Positions 28,240-36,814 of a stretch of DNA of 64,000 nt are shown here, in pieces (the stretch's first letter is position 1; every line of letters starts with the position of its first letter). The position numbers and the translations under genes were made by a program. Source of the DNA: Bosea vaviloviae (lineage in GTDB: Bacteria; Pseudomonadota; Alphaproteobacteria; Rhizobiales; Beijerinckiaceae); the NCBI RefSeq assembly GCF_001741865.1, contig NZ_CP017147.1:2843001-2907000 (forward strand), read 5' to 3'. Under the pieces are notes generated by a model. It saw nothing but the letters and a program-made list of their open reading frames with translations, had not been told where the DNA came from and did no database searches.

Positions 28240-29096
28240 AGCCCTTTCATCCGCGCAATCGGCACGCCGGCGACGGGCGTTTCCGCGATGAACAGGTCGC
28301 CATCGCCCGGGCCGGGCAGGGGGCCGATGCTGAGCGACGTCACCGCCAGCTGCCGCAATCCCGGTCCACAGAAGCCCGGCATGGTTGGCGCCTTGCAGGG
28401 CACGCGGTGGCGCGAGACCAGCGTCCCATCCGGGGCGAAGCGATTGAGCATGCCGGCAGAGACCCCGGCGCTCCAGTAATGCGCCTCTACATCGCAGGCG
28501 CCGCCATCGGGTCTCCCGGTTGCGTCGTCCAGCGTCGCGAAGCGGCGCTTGCCGGATAATTCGCCGGTCTGCGGGTCGAAATCATAGGCGTCGATGGTCG
28601 GGCCGCGTGAATCGCTGTGATAGAGGACGCGCCCATCCGGCGACCAGGCGAGGCCGTTCGAGACCTTGATCCCTCCGAAAAGCGCCTTGACCGCACCATT
28701 GGCCGAGACCTGGTAGAACACACCGAGCGGCTCCTTCTCGGGGCGATCATCCATGCTGCCGAGATAGAAACGGCCGTCAGGCCCGACCTTGCCGTCATTG
28801 AGGCGGTTGGTCTCAGGCTCGGGCGTCCCGGCAAAGGGGCTGAGGGTGCCGCTATCGGGGTCGAACAGCGCGATCCCGCGCCCGAGCGCCACGATCAATC
28901 GACCGCTCTCGGTGAGGCCGAAGGACCCGACCGGCTGCTCGAAGCTCCAGCTCGCTTTGCGCGTGCCGTCCAGCGCGATGCTGTGGATCGCCGGTGCCAG
29001 CACGTCGCAGATGAAGAGGATTTCGCGTCGCTCGTCCCAAAGCGGACATTCGCCGACGCGACAGCCGAGGGCAGAGAGTGTGCGGAAGGCGATCAC
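28236..29096 (-). CDS. SMP-30/gluconolactonase family lactonase
   Basis: 286-residue six-bladed propeller. Metal-site residues are visible in GECPLW (Glu16), NRLNDGKVGPDGRFYLGSM, SNGLAWSPDG and RPDGGACD. It would open sugar-acid lactones to the free aldarate or aldonate, the step after uronate dehydrogenase. It is translationally coupled on both sides: 4-bp overlaps with the enolase-superfamily gene (29093-29096) and with uronate dehydrogenase (28236-28239). The particular lactone is inferred from context. Confidence 0.87.
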   Translation of the reverse strand: MIAFRTLSALGCRVGECPLWDERREILFICDVLAPAIHSIALDGTRKASWSFEQPVGSFGLTESGRLIVALGRGIALFDPDSGTLSPFAGTPEPETNRLNDGKVGPDGRFYLGSMDDRPEKEPLGVFYQVSANGAVKALFGGIKVSNGLAWSPDGRVLYHSDSRGPTIDAYDFDPQTGELSGKRRFATLDDATGRPDGGACDVEAHYWSAGVSAGMLNRFAPDGTLVSRHRVPCKAPTMPGFCGPGLRQLAVTSLSIGPLPGPGDGDLFIAETPVAGVPIARMKGL

Positions 29097-30298
29097 AGAT
29101 CGGCCCGCCTTGTCTTCTGGACGATCGCATCGGGATGTTCGAGCACGTAGGGGCTGAGTTCGAGGCCGAGCCCCGCGCCTGCGAAGGGATAGAGATGCCC
29201 GTCCTCGATGCGCGGCATCACCGTGACAAGGTCACGATACCAGGAGCTGTAATAGGCCCTGACCGATTCCTGGAAGATGGCATTGGGGAGGTTCATGGCG
29301 AGATGGATCGAGGCGGCGAAGACGACCGGGCCGGTGCAGTCATGCGGTGCGACCGGGCGCTGGAACGCTTCGGCCATCGTGCCGATCTTCTTGGCCTCGC
29401 TCAACCCGCCGCACCATGACACATCGAGCATGACGTAGTCGGCGGCTCCCTTGCGCAGCAATTCGAGAAACTGCGACCGGGTTGCGACGGTTTCGCTGGC
29501 GCAGACCGGCAGGCCGGAACGCTGCGCGTAGATGGCGAGCGCGTCCGGATCCTGCATCTTGATCGGATCCTCGGCCCAGAACGGCCGGAATTCCTGCAGG
29601 CCGCGAGCGATCGCCAGTGCCGATGGCAGGTCCCACATCGAATGCAGCTCGACCATCACCTCCATCTTGTCGCCCACAGTGTCGCGGATCTGGCGGAAGG
29701 GCAGAAGCGCCTTGTCGAGATCGGCCCGGTGGATGAAGTTGCCGCCGCTTTCGACCGCGTAAGGGTCGAAGGGCCAGATCTTCATCGCCGTGATGCCTTC
29801 CTCCAGCAGGCTCTGCGCCAGCGCGCCGGCATCGCGATGGAAGGCGATCTGGTCCTCATAGGGACCTTCTGCCGCATGGTCGCTGGCACCGATGTAACGG
29901 CGCGCACCGCTCTTGTTGTAGGTGTATCCGGCGCAGGTGTTGTAGGTGCGGATGCGCTGTCGCGAGAGGCCGCCGAGCAACTGGTGGATCGGCTGGTTCG
30001 TCGCCTTGCCGAAGAGGTCCCAGAGCGCGATGTCGACGGCGGACGCCGCACGCATCTCGACGCCCGAGGAGCGGAAGCCGACATAGGTCTCGATCAGCAG
30101 CTTGGAGATCGCGTCGATCTCCAGCGGGTCGCGGCCGATCAGGAGCGGCGCGACGTCCGAGTGCAGATAGCGCGCGACCGCATCCGCGCCACGGAAGGTC
30201 TCGCCGAGGCCGATCAACCCCTCATCGGTATGGATCTGCAGCCACAGGATGTTCTTGAGGTAGGGGAGCTGAATGGTTTCGAGCGCAGTGATTTTCAT
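29093..30298 (-). CDS. Enolase-superfamily protein (mandelate racemase/muconate lactonizing family)
   Basis: 401 residues with an N-terminal capping domain (KITALETIQLPYLKN) and a C-terminal barrel. Likely active-site segments are KIWPFDP (general base Lys), VELHSMWD, AEDPI and CASET (metal ligands) and PHDC (His). In a uronate-oxidation gene set it could be an aldarate dehydratase or a lactone cycloisomerase, but subfamily specificity cannot be read by eye. ATG start; coupled by 4 bp to the downstream lactonase gene. Confidence 0.85.
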   Translation of the reverse strand: MKITALETIQLPYLKNILWLQIHTDEGLIGLGETFRGADAVARYLHSDVAPLLIGRDPLEIDAISKLLIETYVGFRSSGVEMRAASAVDIALWDLFGKATNQPIHQLLGGLSRQRIRTYNTCAGYTYNKSGARRYIGASDHAAEGPYEDQIAFHRDAGALAQSLLEEGITAMKIWPFDPYAVESGGNFIHRADLDKALLPFRQIRDTVGDKMEVMVELHSMWDLPSALAIARGLQEFRPFWAEDPIKMQDPDALAIYAQRSGLPVCASETVATRSQFLELLRKGAADYVMLDVSWCGGLSEAKKIGTMAEAFQRPVAPHDCTGPVVFAASIHLAMNLPNAIFQESVRAYYSSWYRDLVTVMPRIEDGHLYPFAGAGLGLELSPYVLEHPDAIVQKTRRADL

Positions 30299-30505
30299 GG
30301 GCCGGTATCCGTGAGAATGCAGGCGAGGTTGGCGCGGAGACGCAACCTCGCGACGGTGTCAGGGCGTGTGCCTCTCAAGGCGCCGTTCAGGACGACCGGC
30401 AGCCGTGACGGGGATGCAGTGACGGGCATAAGGCCACGCGCGGGATGCGATTGCGGAGAGGCGCCCGCTGCGACAGCGGACGCTCCATGGCGAGGCAAGA
30501 GATTA

Positions 30506-30559
30506 CCGTCACGCAGGACTTGGCCGTCACACAAGACACGGCTGTCATGCGAGATGCGG
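30506..30559. repeat. Three imperfect 18-bp direct repeats
   Basis: CCGTCACGCAGGACTTGG, CCGTCACACAAGACACGG and CTGTCATGCGAGATGCGG follow each other immediately downstream of the solute-binding protein stop codon (30563, minus strand). They lie in a 264-bp gap before the enolase-superfamily gene. No function recognised. Confidence 0.6.
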
Positions 30560-30562
30560 CCG

Positions 30563-31759
30563 TTATTTGGAGCCGATTTCTTCATCCCAGCGCCGGAAGG
30601 CCTGGACGAGCTGAACGGGCTCGAGCGGCAGTTCCTTCGGATTGTCGGCGATCAGCTTCTCGTATTCCGGCCGGCCATACTCGGCGAGCGCGTCCTGGCT
30701 TGCCTTGGGCGCCATCGAGAGCGGCACGTCCTTCACCGCCGGGCCGGGATAGAAATAGCCTTCGTCATAGGCGTAGGCCTGCTGATCTTTCTTGAGCATG
30801 TGGGAGATCAGGTCGACCAGGATCGGAATGCGCTCCGCCGGGAGGCCCTTCGGGATGCTGAGATAATGGGCGTCCACCACCCAGCGGAACCCCTTGAGGG
30901 TCTGGATCTTGGCGTCCTTCGGCACGATGCCGAGCACACGCGGATTGATGTCCCATCCCGTCGTGGTGACGATCATGTCGCGCGTGCCGTCGCCGAATTC
31001 CTTCATCACGGCTCCGGTCCCGGTCGGGTAATACTCGATCTGCTTGTGCAGCTCCTTCAGATAGGCCCAGGTCTTGTCCCAGCCTTTGACCGGATCCTTC
31101 GGGTCGGTGTCCCCAAGCAGATAGGGCAGCCCCATCAGGAAGGTCCGCCCGGGTCCGGAATTGGCGGGGCGCGCATAGATGAACTTCTTGGGGTTCTGCT
31201 TGGCCCAGTCGAGCAGTTCCTCGGCCGTGGTCGGCGGCGTCTTGACGCGCGCTGGCGCATATTCCAGCAGCGGACCGGACGGATAGTAGCTGATGACGAC
31301 GCCGCGGCCCTTGGCCAGGGACTGCATGCGCCAGGCGGGGTCGAGATAGATCGATTGGAGATCGGGCAGGTTCTTCGCCTGCTGGCCGATGAGATCGTAG
31401 TAGATGTCGTCGGCGAGGCCGGCGGAGAGCGCGTCGGGGCCGATGATCACAAGATCGATGTCGACGCGGTTTGCGCCCTGCTGGGCCTTGATCTTGCTCG
31501 GAAGCTCGGGCGCCGGAGCCTTGGTGAAGGCGATGCGGGAGACGAGTTCCGGATTGGCCTTGCGGTAGTTTTCGAAGGCCGGCTGCGTGAGGGCAAGGTT
31601 GCCGGCAGCGTCGATCACGTTCAGCAGCAGCGGGGATTTTGGCTTCACCACCTGGGCTGCCGCGGGATGCACAGAAAGCCCGCCGAGCCCGGCCATGCCA
31701 AGCCCTGATACGCCAAGTGCGCCGCCGATCAGATGCCGTCTCGAAATGTCATGCGTCAT
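30563..31759 (-). CDS. ABC transporter extracellular solute-binding protein, family 1, Tat-exported
   Basis: 398 residues. The N-terminus has a twin-arginine motif (SRRHLIGG) and a hydrophobic stretch ending AAAQ, so export by Tat is likely. The body resembles iron/spermidine/sugar-type binding proteins, with an N-terminal lobe LLLNVIDAAGNL and a hinge region WDINPRVLG. It precedes the sugar-acid catabolic genes on the same strand, suggesting it binds a uronate or aldarate. No permease or ATPase gene is adjacent. Ligand uncertain. Confidence 0.82.
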   Translation of the reverse strand: MTHDISRRHLIGGALGVSGLGMAGLGGLSVHPAAAQVVKPKSPLLLNVIDAAGNLALTQPAFENYRKANPELVSRIAFTKAPAPELPSKIKAQQGANRVDIDLVIIGPDALSAGLADDIYYDLIGQQAKNLPDLQSIYLDPAWRMQSLAKGRGVVISYYPSGPLLEYAPARVKTPPTTAEELLDWAKQNPKKFIYARPANSGPGRTFLMGLPYLLGDTDPKDPVKGWDKTWAYLKELHKQIEYYPTGTGAVMKEFGDGTRDMIVTTTGWDINPRVLGIVPKDAKIQTLKGFRWVVDAHYLSIPKGLPAERIPILVDLISHMLKKDQQAYAYDEGYFYPGPAVKDVPLSMAPKASQDALAEYGRPEYEKLIADNPKELPLEPVQLVQAFRRWDEEIGSK

Positions 31760-31852
31760 GTTTCCACCCTTTCTGGAACATCGGAGAATTGGTCCGCGGG
31801 CGTTGGCTCGTCCGTCGGGGGCCCATGATGGGCTTCTCGTTTTCGTTGCCAG

Positions 31853-31900
31853 AGCAGGATGCGAAAAAGTGGGAACCGGTTTTTCGCGTTGATCCTGCTC
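31853..31900. repeat. Short intergenic inverted repeat, 48 bp
   Basis: Nested inverted repeats: outer AGCAGGAT with ATCCTGCT, inner GCGAAAAA with TTTTTCGC around GTGGGAACCG. This sequence type (GAAAAAGTGGGAACCGGTTTTTCGC-like) is a common dispersed intergenic element in Hyphomicrobiales. It sits between the GntR gene and the solute-binding protein gene and may act as an attenuating hairpin. Confidence 0.6.
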
Positions 31901-32027
31901 TCACGTCTCTATGCCGCCAGCCTTTCCCTCAGTGGCGAATGGCGTTGATGTCCGCGACGGCTGACGCCATCGCCCGAGGCCAATGAGGCCGAGGTTCCGG
32001 CAAGCGTCCTTCCGACCCGGCCCAGGC

Positions 32028-32726
32028 TCATTGCCTGTCTCCCAGCCGGGCGCGACCGAAAACCGTCTCGATATGACGCTGTCCGGATCGGACGATGTGA
32101 TCCCGCATGATCCGTTCGGCAGAATCGGGGTCCCCCAGCGCGATCGCCTCGAGAATGGCGCGGTGCTCGGCGAAGGCGCGGCCGCGCTCATCGGCGTCCT
32201 GGAGCAGGCCGACGCGCGTCGTATGATCGTAGATCTGCTGCCGGCTCTGGAGACGGCGCAGATACCCGCAGCCCGAGGCCTCATGGATCTGGCCATGGAA
32301 GAGCTCGTTGAGCTCGATCAGCCTTTCGACATCGCCTTTTCGCGTCGCGGTCTCCATATCGGCGACCTGAGCCCGCAAGACGTCGACATCCCCAAGCGAG
32401 GCGCGTTTGGCCGCCATGCGCGCGATCATGCTCTCAAGAGCGGCGCGGGCGAGCGACATCTCCTCGGCCTGCTGTGGGCCATAGGTCACGAAAACGCCGC
32501 GCCGCGGTTCTGTCCGCACCAGGCCCTCGGTCTCAAGCTGTCGCAAGGCCTCCTTCAGCGGCGTGGTGCTGACACCGAGATCGCGCGCAAGATCGCGCTC
32601 GTTCAGGCGTTCCTCGTCGACGAGCCGGCCGGCAATGATCGCCTTGCGCAGATTCTCGTGAACATGGTCGCGCAGATTGATCAGGAAGATCGGTTGCACC
32701 GGAGTGACGCGCTCGCCGTGATCCAT
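32028..32726 (-). CDS. GntR family (FadR subfamily) transcriptional regulator
   Basis: 232 residues: an N-terminal winged helix (LNERDLARDLGVSTTPLKEAL, LETEGLVRTEPRRGVFV) and a C-terminal FCD ligand-binding domain with metal-binding histidines (LNELFHGQIHEAS, FAEHRAILEAI, MRDHIV). FCD-type regulators commonly sense sugar acids or other organic acids. It is upstream of and on the same strand as the solute-binding protein and uronate enzymes and is their probable repressor. A 268-bp gap follows it. Confidence 0.88.
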   Translation of the reverse strand: MDHGERVTPVQPIFLINLRDHVHENLRKAIIAGRLVDEERLNERDLARDLGVSTTPLKEALRQLETEGLVRTEPRRGVFVTYGPQQAEEMSLARAALESMIARMAAKRASLGDVDVLRAQVADMETATRKGDVERLIELNELFHGQIHEASGCGYLRRLQSRQQIYDHTTRVGLLQDADERGRAFAEHRAILEAIALGDPDSAERIMRDHIVRSGQRHIETVFGRARLGDRQ

Positions 32727-33295
32727 GCTGGCCTCCGCGATCGTACCGCCCGGTGGTTTCTAATATGAGATATCTGATATTTCAACAGCGACCAAAGACA
32801 AATAGCGCTCCGCTCGCAACAGCGGGCAAAGCCGCGATTTGCCGACTGCGGCTCTGCTCTAAGGCATCGCTTGAGAATTGAGCCCTCATCCTGAGATGCC
32901 ATTCCCCGGGATTGGCTCCTCAGACCTGACCTGAAATGAACCGAGCGATATCAATAGCTTCCGATCGCTCGTTATCACCCGCTCCGTCCTCCTGGACAAG
33001 CCGCGCAGCGGCGCAGCTCCGGATCCATCGGAGGGCCAATCCTTTGACGGGTCTGGCCCTACGATGGATCCCGGGCCGAAGCTTCGCTTCGCCCAGGATG
33101 ACGGCGCATAGGTGATTAAGACAGAGCCATTGAAATCACTGGCTTCATTTGAAGCCAGGCTCCTCAGGATCAGGGCTGAGGGGGCTCAAACGACCTCAAG
33201 GCGTTTTCGAGCGAAGTGGACACCGGTTCGCGTGAAGAAAGCGCCTTAAAACGAGGAGGAGGAGCCGTTGAACGATCCAATTGGATCGGAACGTG
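32727..33295. other. Intergenic region holding repeat fragments
   Basis: About 570 bp without a supported gene. From left to right: AT-rich sequence upstream of the GntR gene (TAATATGAGATATCTGATATT), a fragment AGCCCTCATCCTGAG at 32881 shared with the palindromic element at 36515, a CGATGGATCCCGGGC-type segment near 33063, and a copy of the dispersed repeat at 33199-33297. The gap looks like a landing place for mobile repeats. Confidence 0.6.
32761..32782. promoter_or_regulatory. Possible GntR operator/promoter with ATATGAGATATCTGATAT symmetry
   Basis: Just upstream of the GntR start, ATATgAGATATCTgATAT forms a near-perfect AT-rich inverted repeat centred on AGATATCT. Such sites upstream of FadR-type genes often serve autoregulation. 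Assignment to this regulator is inference. Confidence 0.35.
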
Positions 33296-33297
33296 CT
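33199..33297. repeat. Dispersed intergenic repeat, copy 2
   Basis: Shares GCGTTTTCGAGCGAAG, ACCGGTTCGCG and the terminal GATCCAATTGGATCGGAA with the copy at 19169-19267. It ends at the stop codon of the flavin monooxygenase gene (33296). Confidence 0.75.
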
Positions 33298-35278
33298 AGG
33301 CGCATTGTCCCCGCGAATCCGACTGCTGGAGCAGGATTCCAGCGAAGAAATCCTCGAGTGCACGGAATCCATTCAGCGGCATGACCTGCGCGATATATTG
33401 GTCTGGCCTGACGATCACCAGGCAACCATGCTCGCGGTCGATGCCGCGCAGGTCGAAGATGTCGTGACCGCCGCGAAAATCGGGGCAGAACACCTTCTCG
33501 TAGTCGACCAGGTCGAGGCGGCCCTTGCGGGGCAGGAGCGGGCCAGGCAGCGTCTCCACGGCGACGTCGCGATGCGCCTGCTGGAGGATCGCGCGAAGGT
33601 CGATGACCGCATCGATATCGTCGCCCGGCCGCCTATGCCGGCGGATGGGCGATGAAGGCGAGGCCGCCAGGAACTCGCAAAGCGCCCGCAGCCGCGAGGT
33701 TGCCGAGGACGGATCGGCCCTGTCAGCGAATGCATAGAGGCGCCAGCGGCCATCGGCCTCGGCGACATGGCCGAGCTGGGCCGGCTTGGCGTCGCCAAGG
33801 CGCACCACCGGCGCGGAATGGAAGCGCGTGCCGATCGGAAACCCCGTCGCCAGGCCGGCATGGCTCGGCTCGCCGGTCAGCACGGAGGCAGCGTAGCGGG
33901 TCGCGGTTCCCGCCGTGTAGCGGCCATGCCGGACGAAATACGCTTCGACCGCCTTGGGATCGACGCCATCCCCGGTCTCGGAGGTTTTCAGCGGCGCGCT
34001 CAGCATCTTCGCCCATTCGCGATCGAAATCGATCAGCTCCCTGGCGATGGCCTGGCGTTCAGCCGAGTAGCTGTGCAGCAGTTCCGGCCGGCATTGCCCG
34101 CGCAGGACCGCGGCCAGCTTCCAGCCCAGGTTGAAGCTGTCCTGCATCGAGACGTTCATGCCCTGGCCGGCTTTCGGGCTGTGGGTATGGCAGGCATCGC
34201 CGGCGATGAAGACGGCGGGCAGGCGCTGCTCCACCTCATCGGCCGGCACATCGTCGAACTTGTCACAAAGACGCTGGCCGATCTCGTAGACCGACCACCA
34301 GGCGACCTCTTTCACCTCGAATGTATAGGGCCGCAGGATCCGCTGTGCTGCGGCGATGAGATGCTCCACCCCGATATTGCGGCTCGCCACCCGCTCGTTC
34401 TCGTTGAGCTTGTCGAGTTCGACATAGATCCGGATCAGATAGCCGCCCTCGCGGGGGATGATCAGGATGGTGCCTTCACTGGCGGACTGAACCAGCGCCT
34501 TCAGCCGGACATCCGGAAAATCGGTGACGGCGAGCACGTCCATGACGCCCCAGGCCTGCTGGGCGGAATCGCCATGCAGCCTGCGCCCTATCGACTTGCG
34601 CACGGCGCTGCGCGCGCCGTCGCAGCCGACGACATAGCGCGCCTTAATCGTCTCGATTTCTCCCTCATGCGCCTGATCGAGCCGCTCCAGCTGCACGGTC
34701 ACGCGATGCGTTGGAACGCCGCTATCGGCCGTGGGACTTGAGTCGATCTGCAGGTCGAGCAGGCGCCTGGAATAATCCGGCTCCAGCCGGCCAGGCGAGC
34801 GCCGCATCACGTCGAGGAAGAAATCATGCACCCGCGCCTGATTCAGGATCACATGTGGGAATTCGGAGAGCCCATCCTCGACATCCTGGATCCTGCCGCT
34901 GCGGATGATGCGCTCCGGCCGGGTTGCGTCGGGTTTCCAGAACGCCGTTTCGTTGACCCAGTAGCTCTCCTTGAGGACACGCTCGGAGAAGCCGAAGGCG
35001 TCGAACATCTCGATCGTGCGGCAGGCGATGCCATCGGCCTGCCCCAATTCCAGAGGCCCGGGCTTCTGCTCGACTATCCGCGTCGTGATCGCGGGGAAGG
35101 CGGCCAATTGCGCAGCCAGCGTCAAGCCTGCCGGGCCGCAGCCGACGATGAGGACGTCGACCTCACCCGGCAAGGAAGCGCTCGTCGAGCAAGCGCTGGT
35201 CGAGGCAGCCACGAGATCGCTGGCTGGCTCGCAGATGGCGGGATCACCGGTTCGAAAACCGTTGAGATGAAATTGCAT
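33296..35278 (-). CDS. FAD-dependent aromatic monooxygenase, 3-hydroxybenzoate 4-monooxygenase-like
   Basis: 660 residues; ATG 35278 (MQFHLNGFRTGDP) is chosen over an in-frame TTG at 35293 because AAGGGGG lies just upstream. Motifs of class A flavoprotein hydroxylases: dinucleotide-binding VLIVGCGPAGLTLA, the YVVGCDGARSAVR (DG) motif and AGDACHTHSPKAGQGMN (GD motif). The C-terminal thioredoxin-like extension gives the length of the phenol hydroxylase/MobA class. The N-terminus and motif spacing best match 3-hydroxybenzoate 4-monooxygenase, giving protocatechuate. The class II aldolase-family gene upstream and the TctC-type protein nearby support aromatic-acid use. Exact substrate uncertain. 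Confidence 0.8.
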   Translation of the reverse strand: MQFHLNGFRTGDPAICEPASDLVAASTSACSTSASLPGEVDVLIVGCGPAGLTLAAQLAAFPAITTRIVEQKPGPLELGQADGIACRTIEMFDAFGFSERVLKESYWVNETAFWKPDATRPERIIRSGRIQDVEDGLSEFPHVILNQARVHDFFLDVMRRSPGRLEPDYSRRLLDLQIDSSPTADSGVPTHRVTVQLERLDQAHEGEIETIKARYVVGCDGARSAVRKSIGRRLHGDSAQQAWGVMDVLAVTDFPDVRLKALVQSASEGTILIIPREGGYLIRIYVELDKLNENERVASRNIGVEHLIAAAQRILRPYTFEVKEVAWWSVYEIGQRLCDKFDDVPADEVEQRLPAVFIAGDACHTHSPKAGQGMNVSMQDSFNLGWKLAAVLRGQCRPELLHSYSAERQAIARELIDFDREWAKMLSAPLKTSETGDGVDPKAVEAYFVRHGRYTAGTATRYAASVLTGEPSHAGLATGFPIGTRFHSAPVVRLGDAKPAQLGHVAEADGRWRLYAFADRADPSSATSRLRALCEFLAASPSSPIRRHRRPGDDIDAVIDLRAILQQAHRDVAVETLPGPLLPRKGRLDLVDYEKVFCPDFRGGHDIFDLRGIDREHGCLVIVRPDQYIAQVMPLNGFRALEDFFAGILLQQSDSRGQCA

Positions 35279-35335
35279 GGAGGCCCCCTTCAAACGAGGC
35301 GGAATGATCGAGGCGCTTGGTTGGACCGGACGCTG

Positions 35336-36118
35336 TCAGCGCCGGCGGGCACGGGCCTGTTCGAGCCACATCTCCCAGGGGCGATGGACCTGCGCCTCAA
35401 TGCTTGCGACGCAGGCGCGGCTTTCGCCTTCGGTGAGATAGGTGACCTCGCCGAGCTGCATCGCCTGGAGCTGATAGCGTGCGTTGAGCTCGGCATAGAC
35501 GGCCCGGTAGACCGCCTGCTTGATCGAGCCGCCGACCACGGTCGAGCCGTGGCCGCGCATCAAGACGATGTCGTGGCCGTCGAAATGCTCGGCAAGCGCG
35601 CGGCCGAGATGATTGCTGCTGATCAGCAGATCGGTCGCGTCGCCCCCGGCCTCGCGGATCTCGAAGACGGGCGCGCCCTGGCCGACGAAGCCGGCCATGT
35701 GGAACATCGCCTTGAGCCTTGTGCCCTTGACGACGCTGAGCGGCACGATCGAATGCGAGTGGCTGTGAACCACGGCCATCACGTCAGGACGCTTGCGGAA
35801 GATCTCGGCGTGGATGAAGCGTTCGAGATAGACCTTGCGGCCGGCAGCGTTCACCGCCTCGCCATCGAGCGTGAATTCGACGATGTCTTCGGCCGCGACC
35901 CGGCTCGGCGCCATGTTGCGGGCGAGCAGGAAGCGATCGGGCCGGCCGTCATGGCGCACGCTGATATGGCCGAACGCATCGACGACGCCCTGATCGAACA
36001 GGATGTGGTTGGCCGCGATGAGGTCCTCGACGATCTCCGGGGAGGGCGCGACCGAGGCTGTGGCCGTGTCGGCCAGGTCGACGGCGATGGGGTGGTTGCC
36101 ATGGTCCGAGGTGCACAT
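35336..36118 (-). CDS. Class II aldolase/adducin family protein
   Basis: 260 residues with the zinc-binding pattern of class II aldolases: VVHSHSHSIVPLS supplies His ligands and GHGSTVVGGS a later His. GHISVRH is the usual N-terminal motif. Relatives include fuculose-phosphate aldolase and decarboxylases of aromatic ring-cleavage pathways (for example 3,4-dihydroxyphthalate decarboxylase). Being 58 bp upstream of an aromatic hydroxylase on the same strand, a decarboxylase role is favoured by context. An operator-like repeat lies 193 bp upstream of its start. Confidence 0.82.
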   Translation of the reverse strand: MCTSDHGNHPIAVDLADTATASVAPSPEIVEDLIAANHILFDQGVVDAFGHISVRHDGRPDRFLLARNMAPSRVAAEDIVEFTLDGEAVNAAGRKVYLERFIHAEIFRKRPDVMAVVHSHSHSIVPLSVVKGTRLKAMFHMAGFVGQGAPVFEIREAGGDATDLLISSNHLGRALAEHFDGHDIVLMRGHGSTVVGGSIKQAVYRAVYAELNARYQLQAMQLGEVTYLTEGESRACVASIEAQVHRPWEMWLEQARARRR

Positions 36119-36310
36119 AAGTCGGTCTCTCCTCGCCTTGATCGCAGCGTTCTATAGGCCAGCCAGCGGCACGGCAGTCGCTCCGCCGTGCCAGCGCGGG
36201 CGATCGGAAGGGATCGATGAGGATGCGAAGCTGCATGCGGCGCCGCGGATTCCCGAAGCCGGAAATCGCTGGGCCATCCTCCCCATCTACTCGATCTCTA
36301 ACGGATCGTC

Positions 36311-36333
36311 CGTATACTGATTAACAGGATACG
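36311..36333. promoter_or_regulatory. Putative MarR operator, site 1
   Basis: CGTATACTGAT followed by TAACAGGATACG forms an imperfect inverted repeat with CGTAT/ATACG arms. Its central 21 bases match the repeat at 37391-37411 at 16 of 21 positions. It lies upstream of the minus-strand aldolase-monooxygenase pair. Confidence 0.55.
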
Positions 36334-36514
36334 CGCAGATTTTTCACTGTCAACCGGCCGGCGGCATCGCGCCGTTCGGCCCGGGCAGGGCAGGGGGCGC
36401 GATTGGATGGTCGAGATACGGGGCCGCTTTGGACTGTTGCGCGCGCGTCGATGCCGGACGTCGCTTTGGCAGCACGGCGGCGGGAGCGCTGAGGTTGGTT
36501 TGGAGACTACGCGA

Positions 36515-36634
36515 GCCCTCATCCTGAGGGGCCATTCCGGCAGGAATGGCGTCTCGAAGGATGCTCCAGGAGGCTCCCGAACCATCTGGAGCATCCTTCG
36601 AGACGGCCCTTTCGGGCCTCCTCAGGATGAGGGC
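36515..36634. repeat. Palindromic intergenic element, about 120 bp
   Basis: Left arm (GCCCTCATCCTGAGGGGCC, then GTCTCGAAGGATGCTCCAG) pairs with right arm (CTGGAGCATCCTTCGAGAC, then GGCCTCCTCAGGATGAGGGC). The left arm contains its own small hairpin, GCCATTCC/GGAATGGC. A fragment recurs at 32881. This looks like the REP/RIME-like palindromes common in Hyphomicrobiales. Confidence 0.8.
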
Positions 36635-36814
36635 TGGAGTTTCTAAACAGGGCTCTGAGGTCAGTTTGACCGCTTACGGAATGAAAGCATACGATCTATA
36701 GCGGAAACCGGACATCTGGCCGGGCAATATTCGCCTGTGCCGGCTGATGAACAACCTAAAGCACGGACATTCGAGCGGCGAGACCTGCTGCTGTTTCACT
36801 AGGGCAAAGCGACG

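Larger units (their letters stand above)
36119..36814. other. Divergent intergenic region with operator and palindromic repeat
   Basis: About 700 bp between the aldolase-family gene and the MarR gene. It holds an inverted repeat at 36311-36333 similar to one upstream of the TctC-type gene and a large palindromic element at 36515-36634. A half-site-like GCATAC occurs at 36689 upstream of the MarR gene. No gene seen. Confidence 0.65.

Noticed and set aside
29642..31708. 688-codon plus-strand frame opposite the enolase-family and binding-protein genes
   Set aside because: Antisense shadow of two well-supported genes and of the gap between them.
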